From Desmodesmus armatus (lineage: Eukaryota; Chlorophyta; Chlorophyceae; Sphaeropleales; Scenedesmaceae), in the NCBI GenBank assembly GCA_007449985.2, contig VIIQ02000743.1, positions 248,001-312,000 of the forward strand: 64,000 nt of DNA, given 5' to 3'. Positions 21,118 through 34,500 of this stretch are shown here, in pieces; position 1 is the stretch's first letter; each line of letters starts with the position of its first letter. A program made the translations under genes and the position numbers. The notes under the pieces are model-generated. The model was not told where the DNA came from, made no database searches, and saw only the letters and a list, made by a program, of their open reading frames with translations.

Positions 21118-22387
21118 TGTGTGGAGGCCTCTAAGCAGGTTGTTGGGGTGTCGACATGGGCCAGGTCATGTTATGGTGGTGCTTCATTATGCTAAAATGA
21201 TGGTGTGCCTTGGTTTACAATACTATAAGCCCCCGCAGGGCGGCCACTGTGGGTTGTTAGAGTAGGTGTTTGAGCCTTAACGGTTGACTCAGCAGGATGG
21301 AATCAGTCAATCAGTTTATGGACATCTACTGGATGGGAAGAAGGTGTGCCGTTGCATGATGAAAGCTGCCAGTCGCAGGATGTCAGACAGCACCACTGTT
21401 GTGGATGGCCCTTCCAGCGAGTGTGCGCATGGAGCTGAAAGGCCGAAACACCGTTGCTGTGATGTCCAGATCAACATGCTTAGGCTGCCTGCTGTACAGC
21501 AAACTGTTTCACGAAAGTGCCGATACACCGCGACCAACAGCCAGCTGCTTGTTCAATTTGCATTCTGCTTGATTGTGACACACACTAGAGCATCACTGCC
21601 TGTGCCCGTGGATCCCTCAGGAGGCTCCCCTTGTCTGAGATGCGACTTGTCCCACTTCGGCCAGCAATGCAGCTGCGCTGGCAGTTGACCTACCGCACGC
21701 GCAAGCGCACTCGGTGTGTACCAGGGGTGGCATGCCCGACATGGACCATCTGCAACAGTCAGAGGCATGTTGCATCCTGTATTTCCCTCTTTCATTTGTG
21801 ACCCATGAAGGCAGGCACCCGTTACAGCCCTTGCTAGCTGCACAAGTTTGCTTTGGCATTTACATCACCCAGCATGCTGGGGCTGAGAGAGCCTCTACTG
21901 CAACATACGACTGCCACTCGTAGTTGGTACATGTTTATTTGGTGCAATTCTTGCGCCTGGCATGACATGCAATATTGCATCAATGGATCCACTACTGAAG
22001 CCCCCTCAAGCTGATCAGCCATGAGCAGTTAGTGGTCTGGAAGTTCAGGGTCGCTAGGTACAGCCTGCAGCCTTCGAGAAATCGACCAGACTTGGAGCAT
22101 GCACTAGGAGAATTGTAAAGTTTGGTTGATTTGCGTTTCAGTGCAGGACAGTGGAAGTTCACAACGCGTACTAACTGTCCCACAGTCCCTCGCAGGACGG
22201 TCCGGACCGGACCGGACAGAAGGAGGGCTACATAAAGAGCAGGAACCCCTCAACAACCAAAGCAGTTTTACCTCAGCAACAATATCATTGAAAGGGTTCG
22301 AAAGCTGATCAGTAACAAACTACAGCCGCTGTTGCTCAAGGTTCAGTGCTGCCCAGCTCGCCCAGTCTTCGACCGCTTGCGTCCAAC
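21118..22387. other. Spacer upstream of gene A with palindromic promoter-like motif
   Basis: No gene is supportable. At 22195-22218 there is a ggac/cggacc array containing the perfect palindrome GGTCCGGACC (22199-22208). An acataaag TATA-like word follows at 22230-22237, about 150 nt before the gene A ATG. The same gggxtacataaaga context recurs before gene C. Confidence 0.4.
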
Positions 22388-25300
22388 ATGGCCGCGAAGC
22401 ACATCTTGTGTGCTCTGCTGGCTGCCGCTGCAGTCAGCGTTGTGGTTGAGGCGAGGATGCTCCATGACGGTAAGTGCTGTGCTGTGATTCAAAAGTTCAG
22501 CTGCAGCTTTGTGGTTTTCCAAACTTGCTGAGGCTGCACTCATGGCCTTGCTTTGTTCCCACACATTCAGCAGCTGTTGGATTGCTGCAGCTGACTCAGC
22601 CTGCCTGACAACAAATATGACCACAACCTGCCAGGCTGGCCAGGTACACTCACATGGTCCATGCTTGGCTAATCAAGTTTCTCTGCCCCTGCTGCTGTTT
22701 CCCTTGCAGACTCCTTCAGCGCCCGCTCCCTGCAGCAGGTCAACCAGCGCTGCCCTGCCGGCTGTGACGCCGGCGGCTGTGTGCTGGACTCCACCTCCGG
22801 TGGCTACAAGTGCACCAAGTGCAAGAACCAGCTGGTGGTGAACCAGGACAACGGCAAGTGCGAGTGCCCAGCCGGCAGGTTTGCCGGGGCAGACACCTGC
22901 ACGGACTGCGCCAAGGGCAGCTACTGCTCGGGTGGTATCTACGAGGGCCAGAACGTCCCTGCCCCGACAACTTGCCCTGACTCTCTGACCACCATCGGAA
23001 AGCGTTCCACCACCATCAAGGCTTGCGGTGAGTTGACTGCACACCGTGTGGCTCGCACAGCATTTCGGTTAACCTGTTCTCTCTCTGGGTCACAGCAACA
23101 GCAACAGCAATTGGGGTGAACCTGTTCTTGTGCAGTGTAACACGCTGTGCCAGATGCATGCTGTCAGGTTCAGCAATGCCTGTCTGATGCCACCATAATC
23201 GTGTCTTGCAGCTGCAGGAGTCTAAAATATCACAGCGCTTAGTGACATTGCACTGTTGTTGCATTGCTGTGCCTCTCCTGCAGTGAACGCTCCGGGTAAC
23301 TTCTACACTGTGGAGGCTGATGGCACTCCTGGCCAGGACACCTGCCCAGCCAACACCTACGGCCCTGGTCTGCGCAAGCAGCGCGCCTGTGTGCCCTGCC
23401 CCCCTGGCTACGTCACCGAGAGCAACCCCTTGAACACTGGGAAGTCACGCGCCAGCGCTTGCGGTGAGCACTATGGCTGATCATGCACTTTCAAAGTGTC
23501 ATGCAGCCAGATTTTGTCTTGGATTGTGTTCCGCAGCTCCAGCGACTGTCCAAGCTGTGCCAGTTGCAGCCTGTATGTCAAAGATGCATTTGCCACATGT
23601 CAAGCATCACTACCAGGGTCGGGTCGCGTTGTCATGTTCTGTTGGTTGCTGTGAGACTGGGCAGCATGCCGGCAGACATGTGCTGCACTAGCTTTGAACA
23701 CTGTATCTGAAGTTTGTTTGCTGCTTTCTGCTGACCTCTCTTCCTGCCCGCAGTTGTGCCCGCTGGTTACTACCTGAAGGGCCCCGGACAGGTGGCTCCC
23801 TGCCCCAAGGGCGAGTGGAAGGAGGGCAATGGCGCAGTTGCTTCCTGTAACAAGTGTGCTCCTGGTGTCACCACCGAGAACGAGGCCTCCACTGCTGAGA
23901 CCGCCTGTAAGGTGCTGCTGCCCACCTTCTACGCTGCCACCGTCACTGGCGGCATTGCCAAGGAGACCAAGAAGTGCCCCCAGAAGTACTACTGCCCTGG
24001 TGGCAACCCCACAGCTGCCTTCCTCCCCGCCAGCCCTACCGCCGACGGAACCACCATCATCCAGTGCCCCATGCAGACCTGGACTGAGAACACTGGATCA
24101 TCCACTGAGGCCCAGTGCAGTGAGTATCACAAAAACCTAAGAAAACAAGACTTGTCACACCTTTTAGCCTGCTGCTGGTGCTGCATGTCACACAGTGATT
24201 GATCAAGCTCATGCCAGACTCATTGCATTGTGTGATTTCCTGACACAGCATGGTATCTTGCCACCATTCAACCTACTTTCCACCATACCGGGTTTTTTGT
24301 TTGCAAGTTTGCAAGCCCATGAAACTGACAGTGTCCCCTTTGCTGTTGTGCTGCAGTGACCCCACCTGGCCACAAGACCGACACAAATGCACAGACCACA
24401 ACTGCTTGCGATGATGGCCAGTACCGTGCTGAGTGGAAGCCTGCAGCCCAGGCTACCAGCTGCGATGTCTGCGGTGACAACATCTTCTCTGCAGCAACCG
24501 AGCAGATCACCGAGTACAACATTGTCTCAGGACAGGGCAGCCCTGTGGCCATCCGTGGCACTGCTGGAGCATGCTGTGAGTACCACGACCTAGGCTGGTT
24601 ACTGTCAGTCCCGTTTGTCGTGGTTGCGTCCTCAGCTTCCTGCAGGGCCCGGCTAAACAATTTTATTGCTTGGTCATGTGGCATTGCATGCGCTGTTGCT
24701 TGCCAAGCATCATTGTTGCTGCTGACACAGTCAGGCAATCTGCAGCCGTCAGGGCAAAGTTTGGCGTAGGGGAGGTCTCTGAGTCTTGTGCCATTTCCTG
24801 TTTCGACCTGCAGACATCAAGCCTGGCCAGGGTATGTACTTCAGCCCTGCCACCAACAAGTACACAGCCGTCAACTGTGAGAGCAACAACTACGGTGTGT
24901 CCAACACCAGCTACGGCCTGGCAGCATACCCTTGCCGCGACTGTCCCAGTGGCATGCAGACCATGGCCAGCGCCCCCAGCAGCAACTACAAGTCCGACAA
25001 CGGCTTCACCAGCCCTCTTGCCTGCGTCACCAAGGTCGGCTTTGGCTACAACGGCCGTGTGGCCAGCCAGTGCCCAGTTGGCTCTTTCAACGCTGCGGGC
25101 AACTACGGCACCTGCACCCAGTGCCCTGCTGGCTACACCACATCCAGCACTGCAACTGAGCAGGCCTCACAGGCTGACTGCATGATTGCGGCTGGGTTTG
25201 GTTCCTACTCCGGTGCTGTCATCCCTTGCCCAGTTGGTGAGTTGTGCAGCTGGCAGGGCATGTTACAGCCTGTACAGTGTACATGCCATGTACTGCGGCA

Positions 25301-26565
25301 GCCTGATGATGTTGTGTTACAGATGTGAATCTGGTACTGGTGAACTGTGTTATGTCGTCAGTTGATGTCTATTGAACCTTGCATCTTGCATGATCCGTGA
25401 CCTCAAATCCCAGGTTCAGCTGATGTCACACAACTGACAAGGCTTTGGTTGTGTGTGTGCGTGCACTACTGCTACAGGCACATTCAACCCTGCCCCAATG
25501 TCCAGCCCCGCTGCCTGCACAGCCTGCGACACCGGCCTCACCACCTCCCAGGCTGGCGGTCGCAGCACAGATGACTGCAACGTCTGCCAGGTTGGATACG
25601 GTGGTGACAGCTGTGGCAGCCAGTGCGGTGGTGCTGCTGCCACCTACGGCCCTGCTGGCCGCGGTGTTGCGGCACCAGACAATGCCTGCGAGGTCTGCCC
25701 CACCATGGCTGTCGGCTTCTCCTTCGACTACCTGGCTGCCAACCAGCCCTTCACCCCTGCGGCTGTTGCCCGCACCGGTGCTGGCTCTGCCGCCGACTGC
25801 CTGGCTGAGTTTACCCAGGTTGAGGATGCCGCCTGGTACATGGGTGGCAGCGTGGCGCTGACCAACATCACCGACAGCGCCTCCACCTTCAGCGACTGTG
25901 TGGCTGCCTGCAAGGCCGATGCCAACTGCCAGTACATCACCTACGACTATGACCGCAGCGAGTGCTTCAAGAAGAGCACTGTGGCCTCCACAACGTGAGT
26001 CATATGCTAAAAACCTCAAAAAATATTGGGTTTGCTTGTAGTTCCCCCACTCCGTTTGGCGCTTTGCCAATGCCTGCAAGCATGCTTGGGTGCTGTTGGT
26101 AGTGACGCATGAAGTTATGTTTTCAAGATTGGCATGTTCTTGCACCGGTATGCAGGAGCTTCACTTGTGATGAGTGAGTGTGTTACTGACGTCATTTCTG
26201 CATTGCCTCGCTGTCTCTCTTTGTCCTGCAGTGGTGATGTGCTTGCCTTCAAGGCCGTGGTTGCTGGTGACACCACCGCAGCCAGCACAGGTGCCAAGGC
26301 CCTGGCCTCCGGCTCCTACACCTTCTGGCAGGATGCTGGCGCCGATATCGGTGTTGAGATCACCCCTGCAGGACCTACCACCTCTGCTGCTGCCTGCCTG
26401 TCTGCCTGCGACAACAACCCTGCCTGCGCTGCTGTGGCCATGACTGGTGCCACCGCCATGGACCAGGCAGTCACCGCCTGCAAGCTGATCAAGGGTGTCA
26501 ACGAAGTGGCACAGTTTAAGCGCAGTGTCACCAAGACAGTGATCACCAAGCTGGCCCTGCCATGA
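22388..26565 (+). CDS. Secreted Cys-rich GCC2/GCC3-PAN protein, paralogue A
   Basis: Eight exons (22388-22469, 22710-23027, 23284-23463, 23754-24119, 24357-24575, 24814-25236, 25478-25994, 26232-26565) encode 812 residues. Exon 1 gives a signal peptide (LCALLAAAAVSVVVEA). Then come repeated Cys modules of the form CxxCPxGxxT with GSxxxxxC spacing, as in GCC2/GCC3 (ephrin-receptor-like) domains: RCPAGC, CVPCPPGYVT, CPKGEW, CPQKYYCPGG and CRDCPSGMQT. The last two exons carry PAN/Apple-like modules (DCVAACKADANCQYITYDYD and CLSACDNNPACAAVAMTG). No membrane anchor is seen at the C-terminus, so the protein is probably secreted to the wall or matrix. Introns 1-6 are all phase 1. A TGTAA at 26807-26811 may be the poly(A) signal. 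Ligand and role are unknown. Confidence 0.88.
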
Positions 26566-28586
26566 AGCAGTTAGCTCATGACTCACCTTTGTAGCAGTTC
26601 AAATCTGCCTCAACTGATTGTTAGCTGCTGGCGAGCAGCCTGGCCTTGCTGCATACATCCCATGTGCCGCATCCCTTTGCATGAGCTTTATCTGTTGTAG
26701 CGCGTAAAGAGGGCAGTTTGTGCAGCATAGCTTCTAGCTTCATGGTTTGGTGTTGTACAGGTCAGCTTACAGGCAATGCCATTGATGTGTGGCGAATGTG
26801 TCTGCGTGTAACATTTTCTTCCCCTTTAGGTCAGGCAGATTTCAGTGTTCACCTTCCCGCCATCTTATTGTCATTGCTGTCATGGCTTTGAGTCACATGA
26901 TAGGTTGGGAACTTGAATTCCATTGATTCTTCCTTGGTTCAGGTAGTGCAGACTTTTTTCCTGGGTGTGAGCCAGTAGCAGCTTCAGCTTCCTTTTCGGT
27001 GCTCTGTTCAACTTGAACTGGGCTTCAATTTCCGTCTGCTTCTGAGAGTTTTTGGGCCAGCGTTTTCTGCTGCACCTGTCAAGACCATGTTCTGTTTTGG
27101 CATGTGTCAGATGCTGGTGAAGATAAATGCAGCCACGCATAACAATTGAGGTTGCAGTTAGCGCCAAAGTGTTGCGCCGGTGTAACAAGCGTGATCATCT
27201 GATGTGTGGTTTCCCATCTGCATGGCCACCTGCTGAAGATCAACAAATGTGCATGCAGAGGCAGTCGCACATCAAGTTCACATGCAGCAGCTTGCCAAGG
27301 GCTTGCACATAGTCATACAGCTGTGGGACATAGTCAGCAGCTCATCATTACGTCTTGGCACCTGTTGCGCAGCATACTATGCACTGGCAGTGCACACAGT
27401 GCAGTGCAGCAGATCAGCACACGTGACACATCTCAGCAGTGCTTCATATGTGCGCAGTGCACTGGTGGCATTCCTCACATTGGTTGTTACTGTTGATGCA
27501 GCAAACAGTTGCAGACACCCTGCATGTGCCTCTATCACCCGCCAGGCAGAAAGCAAAGAGCAGAACGATGTTCAAAACAGTGCAAAGTACAGTTGCAGTC
27601 CTCTTGTTGTGACAGCAACAGGACTATTTTTTTGCCCTGGGTCCACAGCACATGCATCACACCAGACAACAGCCCAACCCACCACTGCTGTGGCACACCC
27701 TGCCAAGCATGTCGCTGTGGTATCATACCGGCAATGCAACGTCCTGATTGACAGCACAATTTTTGGCCATCTCCAAGCCCGTGTCTGACTCTCTCTTGTT
27801 TTGTTCATGCGATAACAACGCATCTCACTTTATGGCGGCATCAAGGGCTGCGCTGGCAGTGACACTACCACATGTCGTACAAGCATACTGGGTCATGTCA
27901 ACATCTCAACAGTAAACAGCATGTTGCATCCTGCAGTCCCCTATGTAGTGCATGTAGTAGCACGTGATGAACCTGCTGATGATGGCGTCAATTCCCTGCT
28001 ATCTAAGTGCACTTGGCCGTCTTGTCTGTCGTGCTGCATACAAGACACTGATTAATTGTAGCTGAGGCATTCTTTGGGTTGATGCAGCAGCCACATCCAG
28101 CATATTGTCACAACAACGTTGTACAAGTAAGAAGCAAAGCGTGTGGCAGTGACTCCTTGTAGCAGGAATGTGCCAGTGCATGGTGCAAGTAGTGTGGCTG
28201 TTGAAATGCAGAGCATTAAAATCCATCTTTACCATTGGATTAGGGGAGAAAATAGGTTGCATTGCAAGGCCGGCTTGTCAGCAGTACTGCTCATGAGTGA
28301 TCCCTACTGAGGTCACCTATATCAGTTTTATGAGTTATGCATGAGTTATACATGAGTTATACATGAGTTAAAATGGGTGTCATACGATGGTAAAGATGAG
28401 TTTGCATGCGGGACGGTTCACTGTGAAACTCGCCATTGGGGGACTGTTGAGAAAACACGGAGCTCCAGGCCAGGATCGGCTGCAAACTTCCACCATTTCG
28501 TTTACTGCGTGTTATTCAACCATCTTGACAGCAAGAATGACCGACTGAGCAGCCGAGGGGCAGCCATCCATTGCCCGATCAGCGCA
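26566..28586. other. Spacer between genes A and B
   Basis: No gene is supportable. It holds the probable gene A 3' UTR (TGTAA 26807-26811) and a C/A-rich stretch at about 27250-27800. The C/A bias could reflect an unannotated minus-strand transcript, but no protein is recognisable there. Confidence 0.4.
28329..28370. repeat. 11-bp tandem repeat upstream of gene B
   Basis: About 3.8 copies of catgagttata, about 220-260 nt before the gene B ATG. It is A/T-rich in an otherwise G/C-rich region and could affect the promoter. Confidence 0.8.
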
Positions 28587-31500
28587 ATGGCCAGCAGGAT
28601 CAGCTTAGTGCTGATCCTGTTGACTATGACCATACATTTATGTGCTCAAACAGGCGAGGCGCGTAGGTTGGCTCAAGGTGGGCAGGCTGGTGAACTCTAT
28701 ACAGTACTGTGTCGCAGCAACTGCTCCAGCTCACCCTGCTGAACCATTTTATCGTGATCCAAACTTGGTTACACTGTATCACATACCTTGAAACTTTTGC
28801 AGTGCTGCCACCCAGCCCCAGCACCAGCACCCTACCTCCGTGCCCCGCGGGCATTGGGAATTTGGCAGACAAATACACAAACTGGAAGGAGCTGGGCTGC
28901 ATCCCAAGCGGCGAACCACCCCCAGCCGAGGCGATACCCAGCCCCAGCCCCAGCCCCAGCTTCAGTCCCGACAATATGTCCAGCCCTAGCCCAAAGCCCA
29001 GCAGCACCCCCAGCCCCAGCCCTGCCCCGCCAAACACGGGCGTGGATGTGCATGCAAGGTGCCCTGAGGGCTGCAAGCCCGGCTACTGCATCCTGCACAC
29101 AGCAGGAGGCTATAAGTGTGACGAATGTGTGGCAAACCTCATCGTCAATCGTACAGATGGCACCTGCGGGTGCCCAGCAGGGCAGTTCAGCGCAGGCACT
29201 GGGAACTTTGCCTGCACAGATTGCCCCAAGGGACAGATCTGCCCAGGTGTGTGCACAGGCAAGGAAGGGTTGTTGGCCTGCATGAATACGCAGCAACAGT
29301 CCTGCAGCAGTAGCAGCAGGACACCTATCCCCGGGTACCTACCAGCCGGTCTGTGTTGGAGTAGCAAAGGTGGCAGCAGCAGTTTGCCTGTCATGACTCA
29401 TGACTCATGCAATTACTCATGACTCATCGGATGCCAGACAGTCGGTTAGGTGGGCGGCCTGGCTGGTTGAACCAAAAGCCAGACATCAGTAGTAATCTAT
29501 AAGTGACGTAATGCACAGACAACGTAGTATGCCAGCTGTATGTTGCACAGGATAGTAGGCCGTTGTGCAACCAGCGAGCGCACGTGCGTGCTGTTGCTGG
29601 GGCTCTGCCGTACTGAGTCACCCCTCCACCTCACAGCAGCATACCGCATCTGAGGGTACTGCTAGGTTGTGCAGCTGCAGCTGCACTGACTTGCCGCCGC
29701 TGGCATTGCACTAGTGCGCAGCTGACCCCGTCAGCAGGAGCGGAGCTGGCCTCCTGCACAGCTTTGTGCTGGTCTGTTGTTGTCAACCATGCTACTAGCT
29801 GTGAAGCTAATTTCTGGTAGGGCGTTGTCCTGATCTGCTGCAGGTGGCAAGTACGGCTCTACGGACAAGTTCGCCTGTGGCACAAATTTGACCACAACTG
29901 GCAAGCGCGTGTCTTCACGCAAGGGCTGCAGTGAGTGAAGAGCAGCAGCAGCAGAACCCCCCTTGGCATTTGCACCATGGACCAGCAGCGCAGCGGAAGC
30001 AGTGGTTGACGACTTCAGCAACAAAGATACGCCGTTTATCCGCAGTGTGCAGGAGTCATAGTTGCAATGCAGTCAAGCAAGGAATGTCAGGCACCCGCCA
30101 GCTTGAAGTGCATACTTCGTGACAAGCATCACTGCAAGGTCGCACCACTGTCTGCCTCAGGGTGTACGTTCAGTACCAAAGTAGCACTCATACTGACGAA
30201 GGAATAACATGGGTTCGATTCAATCGAATAGTACTCAGGGCCCGGCAGTCACTCACCCTGCAGCTCTCCATACGTGCAGCAGCTGTCCTACGTGTCAGCA
30301 GACTGCAGCAATGGTTTATGTTCAAGGTGCACGTGCTGCCTGCTGCCCGTTGCCTGCTGTATGGTTGCAGTCAACACTCCGGGGACCTTCTTCACATATG
30401 CTGCGGAAGGCGAGCCGGTTGCGTCACCCTGCCCGCCAGACACCTACTCTGCAGGGTTCAAGAAGCAGCGGAACTGTGTGCCGTGTGTAAGTATGCCTGC
30501 AGGTGCATCTACTGATTTCAGCCTGAAATCGGTACGGTACGGTACGGTACGGTACGGTACGGTACGGTACGGTACCGTACATCAAGCTGGCTGCATGCAT
30601 CTCCCACTCACGTTTCACAGTGGCTATGTGTGGTGGTCTTCAGCACAAGTCACGATGGCAACATGCACTTTTGTGGATACTTTGCCACGAGCACAAGTGC
30701 TTCGCGGCCATTGTGTGACTGGCATACCTGCACACAAGCTTGAACATGCTTTCTGCTTGTGGTGTTTGCCTGCAGCCTGCCGGCCTCACCACCAATGGAA
30801 TCTCTGGCTGCAAATCACAGAAGGACTGCGGTAAGTGGCTGAGGCATGCCGCATCAGGCTGAGTAACTTACCCTGCGCAGGGCCCATGAAGCGACTGCAT
30901 GTTTTGCTGTTGACCAACTGCCGGCAGGGGGTGATGGGGCATGTCGGTTGGCCACACACACAACAGCTGGCCGAGTGCATTTTGGTGACATACATCAATC
31001 AGCATCTGTTCTGAGCAGACATCCAACATCCCGCGCATGTACTGCCTGTGCCTGCTTGCTGAACCACCAACCCTCCCAACCTCCTTTGCAGTGCTTCCCT
31101 CTGGATATTACCTCAAGGGCCCTGGTGTTGTAGCAGCTTGCCCCAAGGGAGAGTACAAGGTCGGGTCGGGGTCAATGGCCGCCTGTCAAAAGTGTGCCGC
31201 TGGTGTCACAACCGCCAGAGAGGCATCCGGATCAGTTGCTGCATGCACAGGTGGGCTCACTGAGGGTGACACCCTGGCTGGATACAGTGTAGTGTGTTTG
31301 CTACTGCAGCATGCTGCTGTGGCTCGAGAGTTCAACTTGTTGTTTTGGTGATGGGACTGTACGCTGCTGGTTGGGAAAATGCATGCTGCGCCCCCGCATG
31401 TGCCAGCTGCGTTGTAACATGCATGTCAGCATGGCTTGCACAGCAACATATATATTCCATGCACCCTTTCCCCTCCTCCTCAGCGGCTCCTTGAAACAGC

Positions 31501-34500
31501 AGCATATTCAAGACATCACGCACACGTGGACAGTGCGCCGCACTGTGCAGGCTGCAACCCCCCAAAAGGGCCCAAGCCGTATGTTGCCCTGCCTTGTGTG
31601 ATGTATGTGCTGTCTGCAGTGTTGTTGCCTGGATTTGCTCCGTCCAACTGGACTGACAACCACGTTGCAGCCACTCAGCGCTGTCCACAGAAGTACTACT
31701 GTAAGCAAGGTTACTGATGTGATATTACTCGTACCATTTGCCATGGTGACCCGCAATTGCCTGCATGCTCCTCCCTCGCGCTTGTGTGTTCTGAGCCTGG
31801 CGAGGGCAGTAGATAGCTCTGCAGTACCACAGCGTCACACGCCTGACACGTGTGCACAGATCAAGAAGCAACCTCTGTATGGCAGTCAGCCATCAAGTAA
31901 GCACTCCTCATCAGTTCAGAATGATAACGATGCTGACTAACACCTTGGCATCTTCTTCTGTGTAGGTCCTGGTGGGACAGCAACCACGGCGTTCGACCCT
32001 ACAAACCCTGATGCCATTGACGGCACCACTATGGTGCGCTGTACATCTGGTGCCTGGACAATGGACATTGGGGCATCCTCACCGGACCAATGCAGTAAGT
32101 GACCATCTCACGCCCCAGGTGTAGGCTAACGATTCACTCATCACTGGCGAGCATATCTATCCGCTGCAATGATTTGCTGCAATGATGCCACCTGCAGACA
32201 GTGTGACCAAAGGGCGTCTGTTGTGATGTCATTGCTGCGGTCCTACTAGGCACTGGGTTAGGGTTAGGGTTTAGGGTTTACGGTTTAGGTGCATGTCGAC
32301 AGAGACCGCCAGCTCCTGCCTAACGTCTGCACAAGACTGGTTTTATCAACTATCTGATGTGTCATTAGCAACGGACCAGTTGTCCCTGAGTTGTCTTACA
32401 TGTGTTGGACGGATCCCGCCGCCTGCGCTGCCTGGTGTGCTGTTGTGTACTGCAGTGGTACCGCCTGGATACGAGGTTGTGTCAGGCACCACCCAGGAGT
32501 GCCCTGACGGCAGCTACCGTGCCGAATGGGTGCAAGTGGCAGGCAACCACACCTGCGAGAGCTGCGGAGAAGGCTTCTCTTCACAGCCTACTGATGAGAT
32601 CATGGTGTATGCGCTCACCCCTGACGCAATCCAGACACGCATGGGTGTGAAGGCCGGAGCCCCCTCCTGCTGTAAGTGTGCTGTAGAGGCTGGGGTGTGT
32701 TTGTCAAGCTGCTGGTGTGTGCTCTTGTCTCAGACCAAATCTTGGGCTGGCGCCACCGCAAACAGCGCATACTGCCAGAGATGACACCATCACATGCCCA
32801 GAGCGCAACACCGATAGCCCTGTAAACCTTTTGACTCACAGTGTGCTTTACCCACAGCCGCAGATGGCAGCGCGCAATTCTTGATGCAAACCCACACGAT
32901 GTCACGCTCACATGCACGCCCTGCTCAATGCTGCTTGAAATTTTTTTCTATTCCCCACCTTTCTCTCCATACCCCGCACAGATGCCCGAGCAGGACAAGG
33001 CATCTACTACCTTGCCTCTACAGACACGTACCGCGTCCAGGACTGCGGAATCGGCCAGTATGGGCTCCCCAACGCCACCTACGGTCTCGATGCTTTCCCC
33101 TGCCGCGACTGCCCCAAGGGCATGACAACCAGCAAGAGCTTTGCACAGAGCGCACAGTACTATGAGGAATATTCCCCTGGCCGCGGTGGCTTCACTGATA
33201 TCAAGGCTTGTGTGACGATGCCTGGTTGGGCCTACAGCGGTCGTACTGCAGAGCGCTGCCCAGCGGGCACATGGGCTGCTCCTGGGTCCGGATCCTGCAC
33301 AAAGTGAGTGATACAAACGGTTTTGAAAAAGCATTGAGGTAGTACAGGTTGTGTTATGGTTGAAGTAGTCTGAGCAAAGCAGCCTACAATGAAGCCGAGG
33401 GCTCAGGACAGTGTCAAGACTGAACAGCACCACCACGCTCGAGTGCTCTGCAGCAGCACACACCACATGGGGGGATGTGCTGGCATGTGAACTGTGAGAT
33501 CAAGGCTGACCAGTGGTGCAATTGTCAACTCCGTGCCTGCAGGTGTCCTTTCGGGCTCAGCACCCCAGACGATCCCTGGGGCCAAGTGTCTCAGGACAAC
33601 TGCACCTTGGCACCCGGGTTTGGGTCCCATGGCGGCGCAATCCAAGCTTGCCCCATCGGTAAGATTCCCACGCACATGTTTTGATGCGCGGTTGTGTCTG
33701 CCGTAGCATCATGCGCGCCTCCTGCCGATTGAACAATCGCCGACCTCTTGCGCTTCGGTCGTAGTGAACATCCGCGCATGTTTCAAAAGGACTGCCGCCA
33801 AAAACAAGCAATTCCAGCTGACGCTTCTTGTGCATGTTTGTGATTTCAGGCACGTACAACGATGTTTTGAGGCCCGACAAGACCACGCCTTGCACGGCCT
33901 GCCCAGTGGGTCTCTCCACATCCCAAACAGGGGGCCTCACCCTTGACGACTGCAACGTAATGGCCCTGGGATGGGGCAGCACTGGTTCTACTCGTTCCCC
34001 TTGTGGAGGCACAGCACGAGGGTCATATGGTCCTGCTGCACGTGCAGAGGGTTCAGCCTGTTTCAGCTGCCCTGACCAGACCATGGGCTTTTCCTTTGAC
34101 TATTTGGCAGTGAATATGCTTTTCCAGCCAGCAGTAGTGTCTCGGCTATATGCTGACTCACCCGCCGATTGTCTCAATGAGTTTAACCAGGCAGCGGATG
34201 CTGCCTGGCAGATGGGCGGCAGCGTGCAGATGACGCCGGTGGCTACTGCGACGACGTTTGATGAGTGTGTGGCGGACTGCAAGGCTGACAGCAGCTGCCA
34301 GTACATCACCTTTGACTACGACACATCTGCATGCAGCAAGAGGGTGGCAAAGACTGGCAGGTGCGGGCTACAACTCCGATGCTGTAGAGCAGTCAGCCTA
34401 AGTAGGGTACTTACAAACGTTGCGGCACAGTGTGCAGTCAAAGGTTTGTGCCAGATAGAGCCTGTCGTGGCAATAACAATCTGCCTGGACTCCAGGCATG

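Noticed and set aside
27535..27823. A minus-strand gene in the A-B spacer
   Set aside because: The frames there have no recognisable motifs, and no flanking exon joins them in phase.
28920..29040. Calling gene B a pherophorin
   Set aside because: It shares only the Ser-Pro linker; the flanking domains are GCC2/GCC3 and PAN-like, not pherophorin domains.
29394..29425. AP-1/GCN4-like TGACTCA repeats as a regulatory site
   Set aside because: Several copies occur, but inside an intron, and the same words are scattered elsewhere (40105, 46260), so they look like simple sequence.
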